DNA from: Methylotenera versatilis 79
GTDB taxonomy: Bacteria > Pseudomonadota > Gammaproteobacteria > Burkholderiales > Methylophilaceae
NCBI RefSeq assembly: GCF_000384375.1
Contig: NZ_ARVX01000001.1
Span: 1,612,001-1,676,000 of the forward strand
Direction of reading: 5' to 3'
DNA: 64,000 nucleotides
The position numbers and the translations under genes are program-made. Each line of letters opens with the position of its first letter. The first letter of the stretch is position 1. The notes under the pieces are model-generated. The model ran no database searches. It saw only the letters and a program-made list of their open reading frames with translations, and was not told the DNA's origin. Below, one piece after another: positions 35,964 through 44,590 of the stretch.

Positions 35964-37871
35964 ATGGTGCCGCGTTGTAAAGCAAAAAATACGTCCTTAC
36001 ATATTCCATCATATGCTGCGGCCGATTTTTTGCTTTATGGCATATCAAATCGTCATTTGCACTCTTTAGAAATCTGTATTGTTCGTTTATTCGGCATACT
36101 TCTGTTTTTTGTTTTTTTTTCTATTCCAGCTTATGCAGTTTCAAGCATTCAAATTACGGTAGAAGCGGTTGATGCGCCTGCGGGTCAGCTTGAAAACGCC
36201 AAATTTCAAGTCGATTTAAAAGGCACAGAACCAACGCTACTATTGAATGCCGACCTAAAACCCACGAATGAAAAAGACTTTGCGCATTTTGATTTGAAAT
36301 GTGGTCAATTTTTAAACGAGAAAATTGGTCAAGCAAAATGTTTGAATGGTCAGTTTTCATCTAAAGAAATTAACGCACCTTTTTCGGTTAACTTTGTTAG
36401 TTATCCTTCGGATTTTGCGCTAAACATCGCTTTTAACGGTGCTGATTTTAGTGATGAATCCGGTTTGCATGCAGGTGAAAAGCTCACTGGCGAAATTAAG
36501 ATGGCGGCTAAAAAAAATAATTCAAATCAAACTTGGTTGTGGAATGGCTTAATTAGCTGGACTGCGGGTGAGTTGTTTTGGGAGCCGTTTTACTTTGGCA
36601 AAGCGGGTAATGCGTTTGAAATTAATGGTACGTTTAAACAAGATATTCTGACTATTCAAAACGCTAGTTTGTTGGTGAATGAAGTCGGCAAAATGCGCGC
36701 AACTGCCACAATTAATACCAAAACTAAGATTGTAGAAGATGTGCAAGTAACTGCGAACGATGTGGATTTCGCAGGCTTGTATGCGGTTTTTTTAAAGCCA
36801 ATGGCGCAAAAATCGGCGTTTGGCAATATGGATGTTTCTGGCAAAGCCGATTGGCAGTTTGAGATTAAAAACCTGGCGCCAACCAGTTTTGAGTTGAATC
36901 TGCGCGATGCGAATATGGAAGACAAAAATGGCAAATTTTCTTTTAGTGATGTCAATGCGCATATTCCTTGGGATTACGATGAGCCTAAAAATCTGCAGTT
37001 AAGCTACAAAAGTGGATATCTGTTGAAGTTGCCTTTGCGCGAGACCAAGTTAACCGCAGAAATCAATCGATTTTCACTCACCGCGCCGCAATTAAATTTA
37101 CCCATTTTAGATGGCGCGTTGAATTTATCTGATGTGTCAGCGGTGCGTTTGGCGGAAGGTTGGGCTTGGCATTTGCGCATGGATTTAATTCCCATTACGT
37201 TAAGTGAGTTCAGCAAAGCGCTTGATTGGCCGGTGATGACTGGGCAAATTTCTGGTGAAGTGCCGCTAGTCACTTACGCCAACAGGCAATTGAATATGGA
37301 TGGCGCGATGAAATTTAACGCTTTTAACGGCGTGATTAGTATGGATAATTTACAGATTGATGATCCGCTTGGCGTTGTGCCGCGCTTGCATGCAGATTTG
37401 CAGATGCGTAATTTGGATATGGGCAATTTAACGCGCACGTTTAGTTTTGGCGCGATTGAAGGCAAGCTGGATGGTGACGTGAAAAATATGTTGCTAGAAA
37501 ATTGGAAGCCGGTACATTTAGATGCGTCGATTCAAACCAGTGAAGGCAAACAAGTTAAAAAAATATCGCAACGCGCAGTAGAAAATATTACTGCTTTGGG
37601 CGGCGAAGGCACCGCAGCGGCTTTGCAGCGCACTTTTTTGCGTTTCTTTAAAGAGTTTAATTACGAAAAAATAGGCTTAAGCTGTAAATTAAGGCAAGAT
37701 GTTTGTGAAATGGGCGGGGTTGAGTCAACGCCAACTGGGTACATCATCGTTAAAGGTCAAGGCATACCAGCAGTAAACGTAAACGGTTACACGCAAAAAG
37801 TCAGTTTGAAAGATTTATTGAGTAGAATTAAACGTATTACCGATACTAATACCAAAGTAATCGTTGATTAG
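35964..37871 (+). CDS. YdbH-like AsmA-superfamily intermembrane lipid transport protein
   Basis: About 635 residues. A signal or anchor segment (RLFGILLFFVFFSIPAYA) precedes a long repeat-rich beta region, as in the YdbH/AsmA-like family. The C-terminal part has GIEGKLDGDVKNMLLENW and PVNVNG-type text also seen in YdbH. In E. coli, YdbH bridges inner and outer membranes with the lipoprotein YnbE, and a ydbL gene follows. The same order follows here. The start is uncertain: ATG 35964 leaves about 35 residues before the hydrophobic segment, and a TTG near 36055 would be nearer. A run of nine T at 36112-36120 lies in the signal region. Shorter than E. coli YdbH (879 residues). Confidence 0.8.
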   Translation: MVPRCKAKNTSLHIPSYAAADFLLYGISNRHLHSLEICIVRLFGILLFFVFFSIPAYAVSSIQITVEAVDAPAGQLENAKFQVDLKGTEPTLLLNADLKPTNEKDFAHFDLKCGQFLNEKIGQAKCLNGQFSSKEINAPFSVNFVSYPSDFALNIAFNGADFSDESGLHAGEKLTGEIKMAAKKNNSNQTWLWNGLISWTAGELFWEPFYFGKAGNAFEINGTFKQDILTIQNASLLVNEVGKMRATATINTKTKIVEDVQVTANDVDFAGLYAVFLKPMAQKSAFGNMDVSGKADWQFEIKNLAPTSFELNLRDANMEDKNGKFSFSDVNAHIPWDYDEPKNLQLSYKSGYLLKLPLRETKLTAEINRFSLTAPQLNLPILDGALNLSDVSAVRLAEGWAWHLRMDLIPITLSEFSKALDWPVMTGQISGEVPLVTYANRQLNMDGAMKFNAFNGVISMDNLQIDDPLGVVPRLHADLQMRNLDMGNLTRTFSFGAIEGKLDGDVKNMLLENWKPVHLDASIQTSEGKQVKKISQRAVENITALGGEGTAAALQRTFLRFFKEFNYEKIGLSCKLRQDVCEMGGVESTPTGYIIVKGQGIPAVNVNGYTQKVSLKDLLSRIKRITDTNTKVIVD

Positions 37872-37985
37872 CGACTGTTGAAAATTGATTTAACCATATG
37901 ATTAACAAGAAAAATTGTTAAATATTCAGCAATAAATAGTGTATGTTTTTAAGAATAAATTGAGCAATAAACTGAGGTTAAAACA

Positions 37986-38180
37986 ATGAAGAAAATTGGC
38001 ATGACTAGTATGTTAACTATCGCGGCGTTAATCGTATTAATTCCCGCCTGCGTCACTATTAATATTTATTTTCCTGCCGCTGCTGCAGAAAAAGCGGCGG
38101 ATAAAATCATTGATGACGTGTGGCAACTTAAGCCAGGTGAAACAATGCCAGTTAAGCCATCTGCCTTGCCTGAAAAATAG
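37986..38180 (+). CDS. YnbE-like lipoprotein
   Basis: A 64-residue lipoprotein with lipobox IPAC (Cys22) and a mature start CVTINIYFPAAAAEKAADKI, a pattern characteristic of the short lipoproteins encoded next to YdbL/DUF1318 proteins. The size and place between a YdbH-like and a YdbL-like gene support YnbE. YnbE strands stack to join YdbH to the outer membrane in E. coli. It starts 114 bases after the YdbH-like gene. Confidence 0.8.
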   Translation: MKKIGMTSMLTIAALIVLIPACVTINIYFPAAAAEKAADKIIDDVWQLKPGETMPVKPSALPEK

Positions 38181-38232
38181 TTGCTACTAGTATTTGAATG
38201 CGAAAGAAAGTACTAAATCTTAAGGAAATAAT

Positions 38233-38652
38233 ATGAAAAAATTCATCAGTATTTTAAGCTTAATATGCATCACACTTTTGAGCAGTAGCTGGGTAAACGC
38301 CGCTGCCGATTTAGACGTGAATACGCCGGCTATTTCAGCGATTAAAAACAGCATGCAAACACGCCATGCGCAATTAAACCCGCATTACAATAGTGGTGCG
38401 ATTGGCTTAACGGCGGATGGATTGATCGCGGTGCGCGATACAACCGCTGTGCCATTGAAAGATCGTGGCGGTATTAACAGTTTGGTCGCCGCAGAAAATG
38501 GTGACCGCAATGCTTTGTATAAAGAAATCGCCGCTGGCAATGGTCACCCAGAATGGGCGGGCGAGATTCGCAGCACTTTTGCCAGCCGCTGGGTAGATAA
38601 AGCGCAAAGTGGTTGGTATTATCAAAGTGCGGGTGGTTGGGTGAAAAAATAA
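38233..38652 (+). CDS. YdbL family (DUF1318) exported protein
   Basis: A 139-residue exported protein (signal peptide ending SSWVNA before AADLD). The mature sequence has AISAIKNSMQTRHAQLNPHYNSGAIGLTADG and RNALYKEIAAGNGHPEWAGEIRSTFA, the DUF1318 pattern. YdbL modulates YdbH-YnbE assembly in E. coli. It follows the YnbE-like gene after 52 bases, completing the set. Confidence 0.88.
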   Translation: MKKFISILSLICITLLSSSWVNAAADLDVNTPAISAIKNSMQTRHAQLNPHYNSGAIGLTADGLIAVRDTTAVPLKDRGGINSLVAAENGDRNALYKEIAAGNGHPEWAGEIRSTFASRWVDKAQSGWYYQSAGGWVKK

Positions 38653-38702
38653 ACTAGCTGGAATTTCGTCATAATCTTTTAACCAAAGTGCGAGGCATAA
38701 AA

Positions 38703-39128
38703 ATGCATATCAAACAGTTTTTATTGTTAGCTTTTAGCTTGGTTTACACCGTTGTTAGCCAAGCAGAAACGTATGAATGGGTAGATGATAAAGGCGTCAA
38801 AAACTATGGTGATTCTGTGCCCGCAAAGTATAAACATAAAGCAAACACGATTGAGATTAAGGAAAATGTAATCGCCGCGCCAATTGTGCCGAAAGTGAAT
38901 AATGCCAATAAGAATCAAGCGGATAATCCTGAGCAAGCAAAGCCTGTTGTATTAGAGGCACCCGCACCAAACAATTTAACGGATGAGAGTTGTGAAGTGC
39001 AAATGCAGCAATATAAAGAAAGCCAAGATTGCTTTGCGCGATACAGAAATGTTCGTGGTGGTATTAATGAAGAAGGTGTAAAAAGATGCACCGCAGTTCA
39101 GCAACCGGCTTGTAACACTAGCAGGTAA
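38703..39128 (+). CDS. DUF4124-domain exported protein
   Basis: A 141-residue exported protein (signal peptide ending VSQA before ETYEWVDDKG). The mature N-terminus ETYEWVDDKGVKNYGDSVP is the DUF4124 signature, and two cysteine pairs occur in the C-terminal third (SCEVQMQQYKESQDC, RCTAVQQPAC). I start it at ATG 38703, with GAGG about eight bases upstream. Function unknown; the family is common in betaproteobacteria. Confidence 0.8.
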   Translation: MHIKQFLLLAFSLVYTVVSQAETYEWVDDKGVKNYGDSVPAKYKHKANTIEIKENVIAAPIVPKVNNANKNQADNPEQAKPVVLEAPAPNNLTDESCEVQMQQYKESQDCFARYRNVRGGINEEGVKRCTAVQQPACNTSR

Positions 39129-39142
39129 AAAAAGTATTTATA

Positions 39143-39177
39143 TATGATTCCAACACTCGCTTAATATGATTCCAACA
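39143..39177 (+). repeat. Duplicated start region before the exonuclease gene
   Basis: TATGATTCCAACA occurs at 39143-39155 and at 39165-39177. The second copy is the start of the exonuclease gene (MIPT). The first copy opens a six-codon frame (MIPTLA, stop TAA at 39162-39164) that ends one base before the true ATG, in a different frame. Confidence 0.7.
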
Positions 39178-39954
39178 TTAGTTTTTGATATCGAAACCAT
39201 TCCAGATACAGCTGGTTTGCGTGCCTTGTATGATCTGCCCGCAGACGTTTCAGATGAAGATGTCGCCAATGTTGCCTTGCATCAACGCCGCCAGCATAAC
39301 GGCAGTGAATTTTTGCCTTTGCACCAGCATAAAGTGTGTGCGATTTCTTGCGCGTTGCGTGAAGGTAACAACTTTAAAGTATGGACATTGGGCGATGCAG
39401 ATTCGTCTGAAGCTGAGATCATCCAACGATTTTTTGATGGCGTTGAGAAATATATGCCACAGATTATCTCTTGGAATGGCAGCGGTTTTGATTTGCCCGT
39501 TTTGCATTATCGCGCCATGATTAACAACGTGGTCGCACCGCGCTATTGGGATTTGGGCGACGACAATAAAGACTTTAAGTGGAACAACTACATTAGCCGC
39601 TACCACACGCGACACTTGGATTTGATGGATTTGCTGGCGCTTTACAATGCACGCGCCAACGCGCCATTGGATGATTTGGCTAAATTATGTGGCTTTCCAG
39701 GTAAATTGGGCATGGATGGCAGCAAGGTTTGGGACGCGTTCAAGGCAGGAAAAATCGAAGAGATTCGCAACTATTGCGAAACGGATGTTGCTAATACGCA
39801 TTTGGTTTATTTGCGCTTTCAACTGATGCGCGGCCATTTAAGCAAGTCGGAATATGAGGCGGAAATAAAATTGGTGCGCGAAACCTTAACAGCTTATGCA
39901 ACTGAAAATAAAGTGCCGCATTGGTCAGAGTTTTTAGCTGCCTGGAAGACTTAA
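39166..39954 (+). CDS. Predicted 3'-5' exonuclease (DEDDy, PolB-exonuclease-like)
   Basis: A 262-residue DnaQ-fold nuclease. Motif I is VFDIETIPD (D and E), motif II SWNGSGFDLPVLHYR, and motif III YCETDVANTH, giving the DEDDy set with Y four residues before D. This matches the stand-alone 3'-5' exonuclease family related to the exonuclease domain of B-family DNA polymerases. No polymerase is adjacent. The ATG has no clear Shine-Dalgarno sequence because of a local duplication of the start region. Confidence 0.85.
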   Translation: MIPTLVFDIETIPDTAGLRALYDLPADVSDEDVANVALHQRRQHNGSEFLPLHQHKVCAISCALREGNNFKVWTLGDADSSEAEIIQRFFDGVEKYMPQIISWNGSGFDLPVLHYRAMINNVVAPRYWDLGDDNKDFKWNNYISRYHTRHLDLMDLLALYNARANAPLDDLAKLCGFPGKLGMDGSKVWDAFKAGKIEEIRNYCETDVANTHLVYLRFQLMRGHLSKSEYEAEIKLVRETLTAYATENKVPHWSEFLAAWKT

Positions 39955-40068
39955 CTGACTAAACTTTTCATTTAATCGCGCTTTTTCATTTTCTGGCATC
40001 TTTTATATTGATACGTCGCAGTTATCGTCTGCATGTTCAATTTCCTCTAATCTAGCCATTAAGTTAAA

Positions 40069-41484
40069 ATGGCGCCTATGAGAAGAAATCGCCAAAAATC
40101 CTATAAAAATCCCGCAGAAAATCCTATTTTACAAGCTGTAATCGAATCGCTAGACCAGGAAGGTCGTGGCGTTGCGCACGTTGATGGCAAGACTATTTTT
40201 ATTGATGGTGCGTTGCCGAATGAACGCGTCACTTACCAATCGCAACACATCAAACCGAGTTACGAAGTCGCAAATACCATTTCTGTTAACAAGCAAAGCA
40301 ATCAGCGCGTGATACCAAAATGTCCGCATTTTGGTTTGTGTGGCGGATGCAAATTGCAGCATTTGGAGATTAATGCCCAAGTGGCAGCCAAACAGCGTTT
40401 GCTGGAAAATGACTTATGGCATATTGGCAAAGTGAAGCCTGAGAATATGCTGCCGCCTTTATACGGTCCAACTTGGGGTTATCGCCATAAGGCGCGCTTA
40501 AGTGTGAAATATGTAGAGAAAAAGCAGCGCGTGTTAGTCGGTTTTAATGAAAAAGGCACGCGTTATGTGGCCGATATGAATAGCTGCGAAGTCTTGGTGC
40601 CAGAGGTTTCGGCATTAATTATTCCGTTGCAACAAATGATTGAGCAGTTAAGCATACGCGATAAATTACCGCAAATTGAGTTGGCTGTCGGAGAGGCTGA
40701 CACTAAGCATTCGCTAGAAACGGATAATAGCAATCAAAAAGTTATCGTGCTGATTTTCCGCATTATGGATGTGTTAACTCCTGCTGATGAAACATTATTC
40801 AAAGCTTTTGCAGATGAACATCATGTGCAAGTGTGGACGCAAACCAAAGGCCCTGACACGATTAAACCGTTTTGGCCATTGAGTACTGCGGAATCGCCAA
40901 TCCCTCAGTTGCAATATAGCCTGCCTGAGTTTGACTTGATTTATCCATTTAAGCCAAATGAGTTTACGCAAGTGAATCCGCAAATCAACCAAGTGATGAT
41001 TCGCCGTGCGATGCAGTTGTTAACACCACAAAAAGGTGAAAAAATTGCCGATTTCTTTTGTGGCATTGGCAATTTTACTTTGCCAATCGCACGCAGTGGC
41101 GCATCTGTGTTGGGTTTAGAAGGTTTGGCAAACTTGGTTGAACGTGCAAATGAAAGCGCTGCACTTAACCATATTCAAAACGCAACATTCGGCGTGGCAG
41201 ATTTATTTAAAATGACGCCAGAGGCATTAACAGGTTTAGGGCGTTTTGACAAATGGCTAGTTGATCCGCCGCGTGATGGTGCGTTTGAGTTGATTAAGTC
41301 GCTGGATGGCAGCAATAAACCGCAAACGATTGTTTATGTTTCATGTAATCCTGCAACTTTGGCACGCGATGCTTGCGTGCTAATCAACGAAAAAGGTTAT
41401 ATTCTTAAATCGGCAGGTGTGATTAATATGTTCTCACACACAGCGCATGTGGAATCAATAGCGCTATTTGTTTGTACGCCATGA
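40069..41484 (+). CDS. rlmD: 23S rRNA (uracil-1939-C5)-methyltransferase
   Basis: A 471-residue RNA methyltransferase. A TRAM domain at the N-terminus ([26 protein letters not shown]) is followed by 4Fe-4S cluster ligands C85, C91 and C94 ([10 protein letters not shown]) and C173. The SAM region has [18 protein letters not shown] and the nucleophile C426 ([12 protein letters not shown]). It makes m5U1939 in 23S rRNA. It ends inside a short tandem duplication. Confidence 0.95.
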   Translation: MAPMRRNRQKSYKNPAENPILQAVIESLDQEGRGVAHVDGKTIFIDGALPNERVTYQSQHIKPSYEVANTISVNKQSNQRVIPKCPHFGLCGGCKLQHLEINAQVAAKQRLLENDLWHIGKVKPENMLPPLYGPTWGYRHKARLSVKYVEKKQRVLVGFNEKGTRYVADMNSCEVLVPEVSALIIPLQQMIEQLSIRDKLPQIELAVGEADTKHSLETDNSNQKVIVLIFRIMDVLTPADETLFKAFADEHHVQVWTQTKGPDTIKPFWPLSTAESPIPQLQYSLPEFDLIYPFKPNEFTQVNPQINQVMIRRAMQLLTPQKGEKIADFFCGIGNFTLPIARSGASVLGLEGLANLVERANESAALNHIQNATFGVADLFKMTPEALTGLGRFDKWLVDPPRDGAFELIKSLDGSNKPQTIVYVSCNPATLARDACVLINEKGYILKSAGVINMFSHTAHVESIALFVCTP

Positions 41485-41531
41485 ATTACTTATGCACCTT
41501 AAATAATTGTGCCGCGAATTACTGATGCACC
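41478..41531. repeat. Imperfect 33-base tandem duplication at the rlmD end
   Basis: A 21-base unit containing GAATTACT-ATGCACC occurs at 41478-41498 and again at 41511-41531 with 18 of 21 bases identical; CACCATGAAT follows. The first unit covers the rlmD stop codon. It looks like a local slippage duplication. Confidence 0.55.
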
Positions 41532-41673
41532 ATGAATAAGCTAATTGGTAGAATTTGCACCAAAATGTGACTGAGTAATTAGAAAGTTAACCCTTATTTA
41601 TAGCTAATAAATGCTTGTTTTAGCCTTAATCGTTATAAAGAATAGGTCTTGTTTCTACTCAAGATGGATAGCT

Positions 41674-42048
41674 TTATCGCAAGCCGCCCACATATTTATT
41701 GGATGATACTTTATTGATGCTTTCGTCTACATCTTCTTCGGTTTCATCAAAATAACTATCCGAATCGCGTAGTAAAGTATTTTGCTCTGTCACTTCTTTT
41801 GCAGGTTGTGCTGCAGTATTGTTTACTAAATTAGATGCAGCTGGTACATCAACTCCAAACATGACTTTGTTTAGGTGGTCTGCATATTCGGATAATTCAG
41901 TTAAACCTTGCGCATGACACAGCTGAATGATTTCTCGTGCATACACTTCATTTGAAATTAACCATACTACATCTATCGTACGATTAATTTTGCGCCTAAG
42001 TATGACGCTAATAAGTGCCGCTAAAGATACTTTGTCAGAGTTAGCCAT
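41674..42048 (-). CDS. Unknown protein coupled to the ammonium transporter gene
   Basis: A 124-residue protein. The N-terminal 65 residues look like a compact helical domain (VSLAALISVILRRKINRTIDVVWLISNEVYAREIIQLCHAQGLTELSEYAD). The rest is a disordered acidic tail (SDSYFDETEEDVDES) ending in YVGGLR. Its ATG directly abuts the amtB stop (TAAATG), so it is translationally coupled. It is not GlnK: the T-loop and GDG motifs of PII proteins are absent. No function recognised. Confidence 0.7.
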   Translation of the reverse strand: MANSDKVSLAALISVILRRKINRTIDVVWLISNEVYAREIIQLCHAQGLTELSEYADHLNKVMFGVDVPAASNLVNNTAAQPAKEVTEQNTLLRDSDSYFDETEEDVDESINKVSSNKYVGGLR

Positions 42049-43554
42049 TTACATTACTCTTTCTGCATGCTGCGTTAAGTCCAAGCCATCGTGCTCTTGC
42101 TCTGCATCTACACGCAAGCTAATGAATATATTTACAATGACTAAAATAATCAGCGTTACAATGCCGCTATAAATAAGCGTGCCGAAAGCCGCTAGCGTTT
42201 GCATCCATACATTTGCATCTAACCCGCTAATCGTTTTATCGGCAAGCACGCCAGTCAGAATCGCCCCCACCAAGCCGCCAATGCCGTGAATACCAAATAC
42301 ATCTAAGGCATCATCTGCACCTAAAAATCGTTTTAAGCTAGTTGCGCCTAAATAGCACAATACCCCGGCGGCTAGGCCAATAGTCAGTGCGCCACCTACG
42401 TTAACAAAGCCCGATGCTGGTGTAATAGCAACAAGGCCAGCCACCGCACCTGATGCAAAGCCTAGCATCGTAATGCGTGACTTCATGTAATACTCGATAC
42501 CTACCCAAGTAAGTGCTGCCATTGCTGCGGCTGCTTGAGTCACTAGCATTGCCATGCCAGCACGACCATCTGCAGATACAGCAGAACCCGCATTAAAACC
42601 AAACCAACCAACCCAAAGTAACGCTGCGCCAGTTAACGTATAAACTAAGTTATAAGGCATAAACGGCACTTTGCCATAACCTGTTCTAGGGCCAAGCATG
42701 TAAGCGCACACCAGCCCAGCAGCGCCTGCATTGATATGCACGACTGTGCCGCCTGCAAAATCAAGCACACCTTTAGAGGCAAAAAAACCAGTGGGTTCCC
42801 ACACCCAATGTGCAACTGGGGCATAAACTAAAATTGACCATAATGTGATAAACAATAACATCGCGCTAAACCGCATCCGCTCTGCAAATGCGCCAACGAT
42901 GAGTGCAGGCGTAATAATCGCAAAAGTCATTTGAAATACCACGAATACTGACTCTGGAATGCTGGGTGCAAGATGGCTAACTGTTAACTGGCTACTGGCT
43001 TTGATATAGCTTAAACCCGATAACATCACTCGATCAAAACTGCCCAAATAGGGCGTATCTCCTGGTGTAAACGCAATGCTGTAACCGATTGCAATCCAAA
43101 TAACCGTCACTAAACAGCAAATGGCAAAGCTTTGCAAAGCGGTCGACAATACGTTTTTTCTACGCACCATTCCCGTATAAAACAGCACCAAACCAGGAAT
43201 AGTCATCAGTAATACTAAAGCGGTTGCAGATAGCATCCAGGCAGTATCACCAGAGCTGATGGCATCAAAACCTGTTAAAAAAGGCTTAGTTGGCGCTGGT
43301 TCGATTATAGGGGGAGGTGGCACTGAGGCAGGTAAAACAACAGGTATTTCTGCTGGAATATTCTCTATCGGTTCTGTGGTTAGTTGATCTGTTGCAGCAG
43401 TAGCTGCATCTGTACTTGCTGGCTGTTCGGTTACAGGCGACTGTAAAGCCGATCCATTAGAAATGTCATCAGCGGCAGAAAAGGCTACCGAAGAAATTGC
43501 ACAAAGCATAACAAACAACATCACAGCATAAGAATTTGCTCTTAGAGTACGCAT
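42049..43554 (-). CDS. amtB: Ammonium transporter (Amt/MEP/Rh family) with N-terminal extension
   Basis: A 501-residue protein. After a signal-like segment (VMLFVMLCAISSVAFS) come about 75 residues rich in Pro, Thr and Ala, and then the normal eleven-helix Amt domain starting near SGDTAWMLSATALVLLMTIPGLVLFYTGMVRRKN. The twin channel histidines are in GGTVVHINAGAAGLV and FGIHGIGGLVGAILTG, so conduction should be intact. The extension would face the periplasm. Normal AmtB is about 400-430 residues. No glnK is next to it. Confidence 0.9.
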   Translation of the reverse strand: MRTLRANSYAVMLFVMLCAISSVAFSAADDISNGSALQSPVTEQPASTDAATAATDQLTTEPIENIPAEIPVVLPASVPPPPIIEPAPTKPFLTGFDAISSGDTAWMLSATALVLLMTIPGLVLFYTGMVRRKNVLSTALQSFAICCLVTVIWIAIGYSIAFTPGDTPYLGSFDRVMLSGLSYIKASSQLTVSHLAPSIPESVFVVFQMTFAIITPALIVGAFAERMRFSAMLLFITLWSILVYAPVAHWVWEPTGFFASKGVLDFAGGTVVHINAGAAGLVCAYMLGPRTGYGKVPFMPYNLVYTLTGAALLWVGWFGFNAGSAVSADGRAGMAMLVTQAAAAMAALTWVGIEYYMKSRITMLGFASGAVAGLVAITPASGFVNVGGALTIGLAAGVLCYLGATSLKRFLGADDALDVFGIHGIGGLVGAILTGVLADKTISGLDANVWMQTLAAFGTLIYSGIVTLIILVIVNIFISLRVDAEQEHDGLDLTQHAERVM

Positions 43555-43624
43555 TTACTATTCCTTAATTTAGGTCAGTCAATTTAAGCAAGTGAAAACA
43601 TTTAATGATTGAATTACAGTCAAA

Positions 43625-44377
43625 TTACATTAAATTCTTAGGTGAATATTTTGAACTCACAGGCATTTTTTCAGTATCTTTAAGTGCTTGATTAAAAATA
43701 AGCATGGCGTCTGTCGTGCCAATTTCATCGTCCATCCACGTTCGCACGTGTGCTAAATATGTTTTTAGCTGGTCAGCTCCATAACTGCGTACTTGATTCG
43801 TGCTGCCAGTATCAATCAATGTCTGTAGCTGCTCTTGTTGCGCATCCGACCAAGGCATACTTTGGGTTAATTCATTCAAAAAATGTTTTAATGTAATACT
43901 GATAGATGGCTTATTTGTCTCTACCTCATTGATTATATTAGTAAATAAAATCTTAAATGTTTCAAAATCGGGTGTGCTTATTGGTTGGTTAACATAAGCA
44001 ACAGGTTCTGCTAAGTTAATAAAATCATCCATTATTAGCTGGGCTACAGGCTGATTAAGGATAGTTTTTGACGCTGGTTTTTTATGCCCATGAGTCGCTA
44101 ATTGTCCTGTTATCGGTTTGTCTTTAATAATCAAAGCGCGGTTTAATACGCGAATTAAATCGCGTTGCTGATCTTTTTTATCAAAATCAATACAGATATC
44201 GCGGGCAAAATTATTGAGGCCATTGAAAACCGAGCCTGTTTCGCTGATATAGCTATTCAATTTTTTAAGCGCGATGGTTGCTTCAGCTTCGCTAAAAATA
44301 TGCATGAGTCCAGCATAAATCGCCTCTTGCTGTGTTTGTTGGGAGTGAGGTAAATCAACGTCAGATTTTTTCAACAT
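43625..44377 (-). CDS. Unknown protein upstream of the ammonium transporter
   Basis: A 250-residue soluble protein with no signal peptide or membrane helix. The first half includes HIFSEAEATIALKKLNSYIS and FARDICIDFDKKDQQRDLIRVLNRAL; the second half is helical (FKILFTNIINEVETNKPSISITLKHFLNELTQSMPW). I recognise no domain. It lies 71 bases upstream of amtB on the same strand and divergent from a peptide transporter operon. A role in ammonium transport control is only a positional guess. Confidence 0.65.
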   Translation of the reverse strand: MLKKSDVDLPHSQQTQQEAIYAGLMHIFSEAEATIALKKLNSYISETGSVFNGLNNFARDICIDFDKKDQQRDLIRVLNRALIIKDKPITGQLATHGHKKPASKTILNQPVAQLIMDDFINLAEPVAYVNQPISTPDFETFKILFTNIINEVETNKPSISITLKHFLNELTQSMPWSDAQQEQLQTLIDTGSTNQVRSYGADQLKTYLAHVRTWMDDEIGTTDAMLIFNQALKDTEKMPVSSKYSPKNLM

Positions 44378-44590
44378 AGCTAGGTGCTTGCTTTCAGAAT
44401 ATCAATATGTCTTCTTATAATTGGAATTAAAATCCACAAGTGTACTAAGCAAGTACAATGCCATTTTTAAAGTTATTAATCGCTGGGTTTATTTCGTCAT
44501 TATTTAAGTGTTAATGACGCATGCTAAATAGTTAGTCATTCACAATAAAGTTGAACAAGGGCATATTGCACCAGTGAGCAATCGCGTAAA

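Noticed and set aside
36112-36120. Run of nine T as a possible frameshift in the YdbH-like gene
   Set aside because: The frame on both sides gives one continuous and plausible signal peptide ending in IPAYA, so no frameshift is needed.
41674-42048. GlnK/PII gene beside amtB
   Set aside because: Size is similar (124 residues), but PII signatures and the T-loop are absent and the tail is acidic and disordered.
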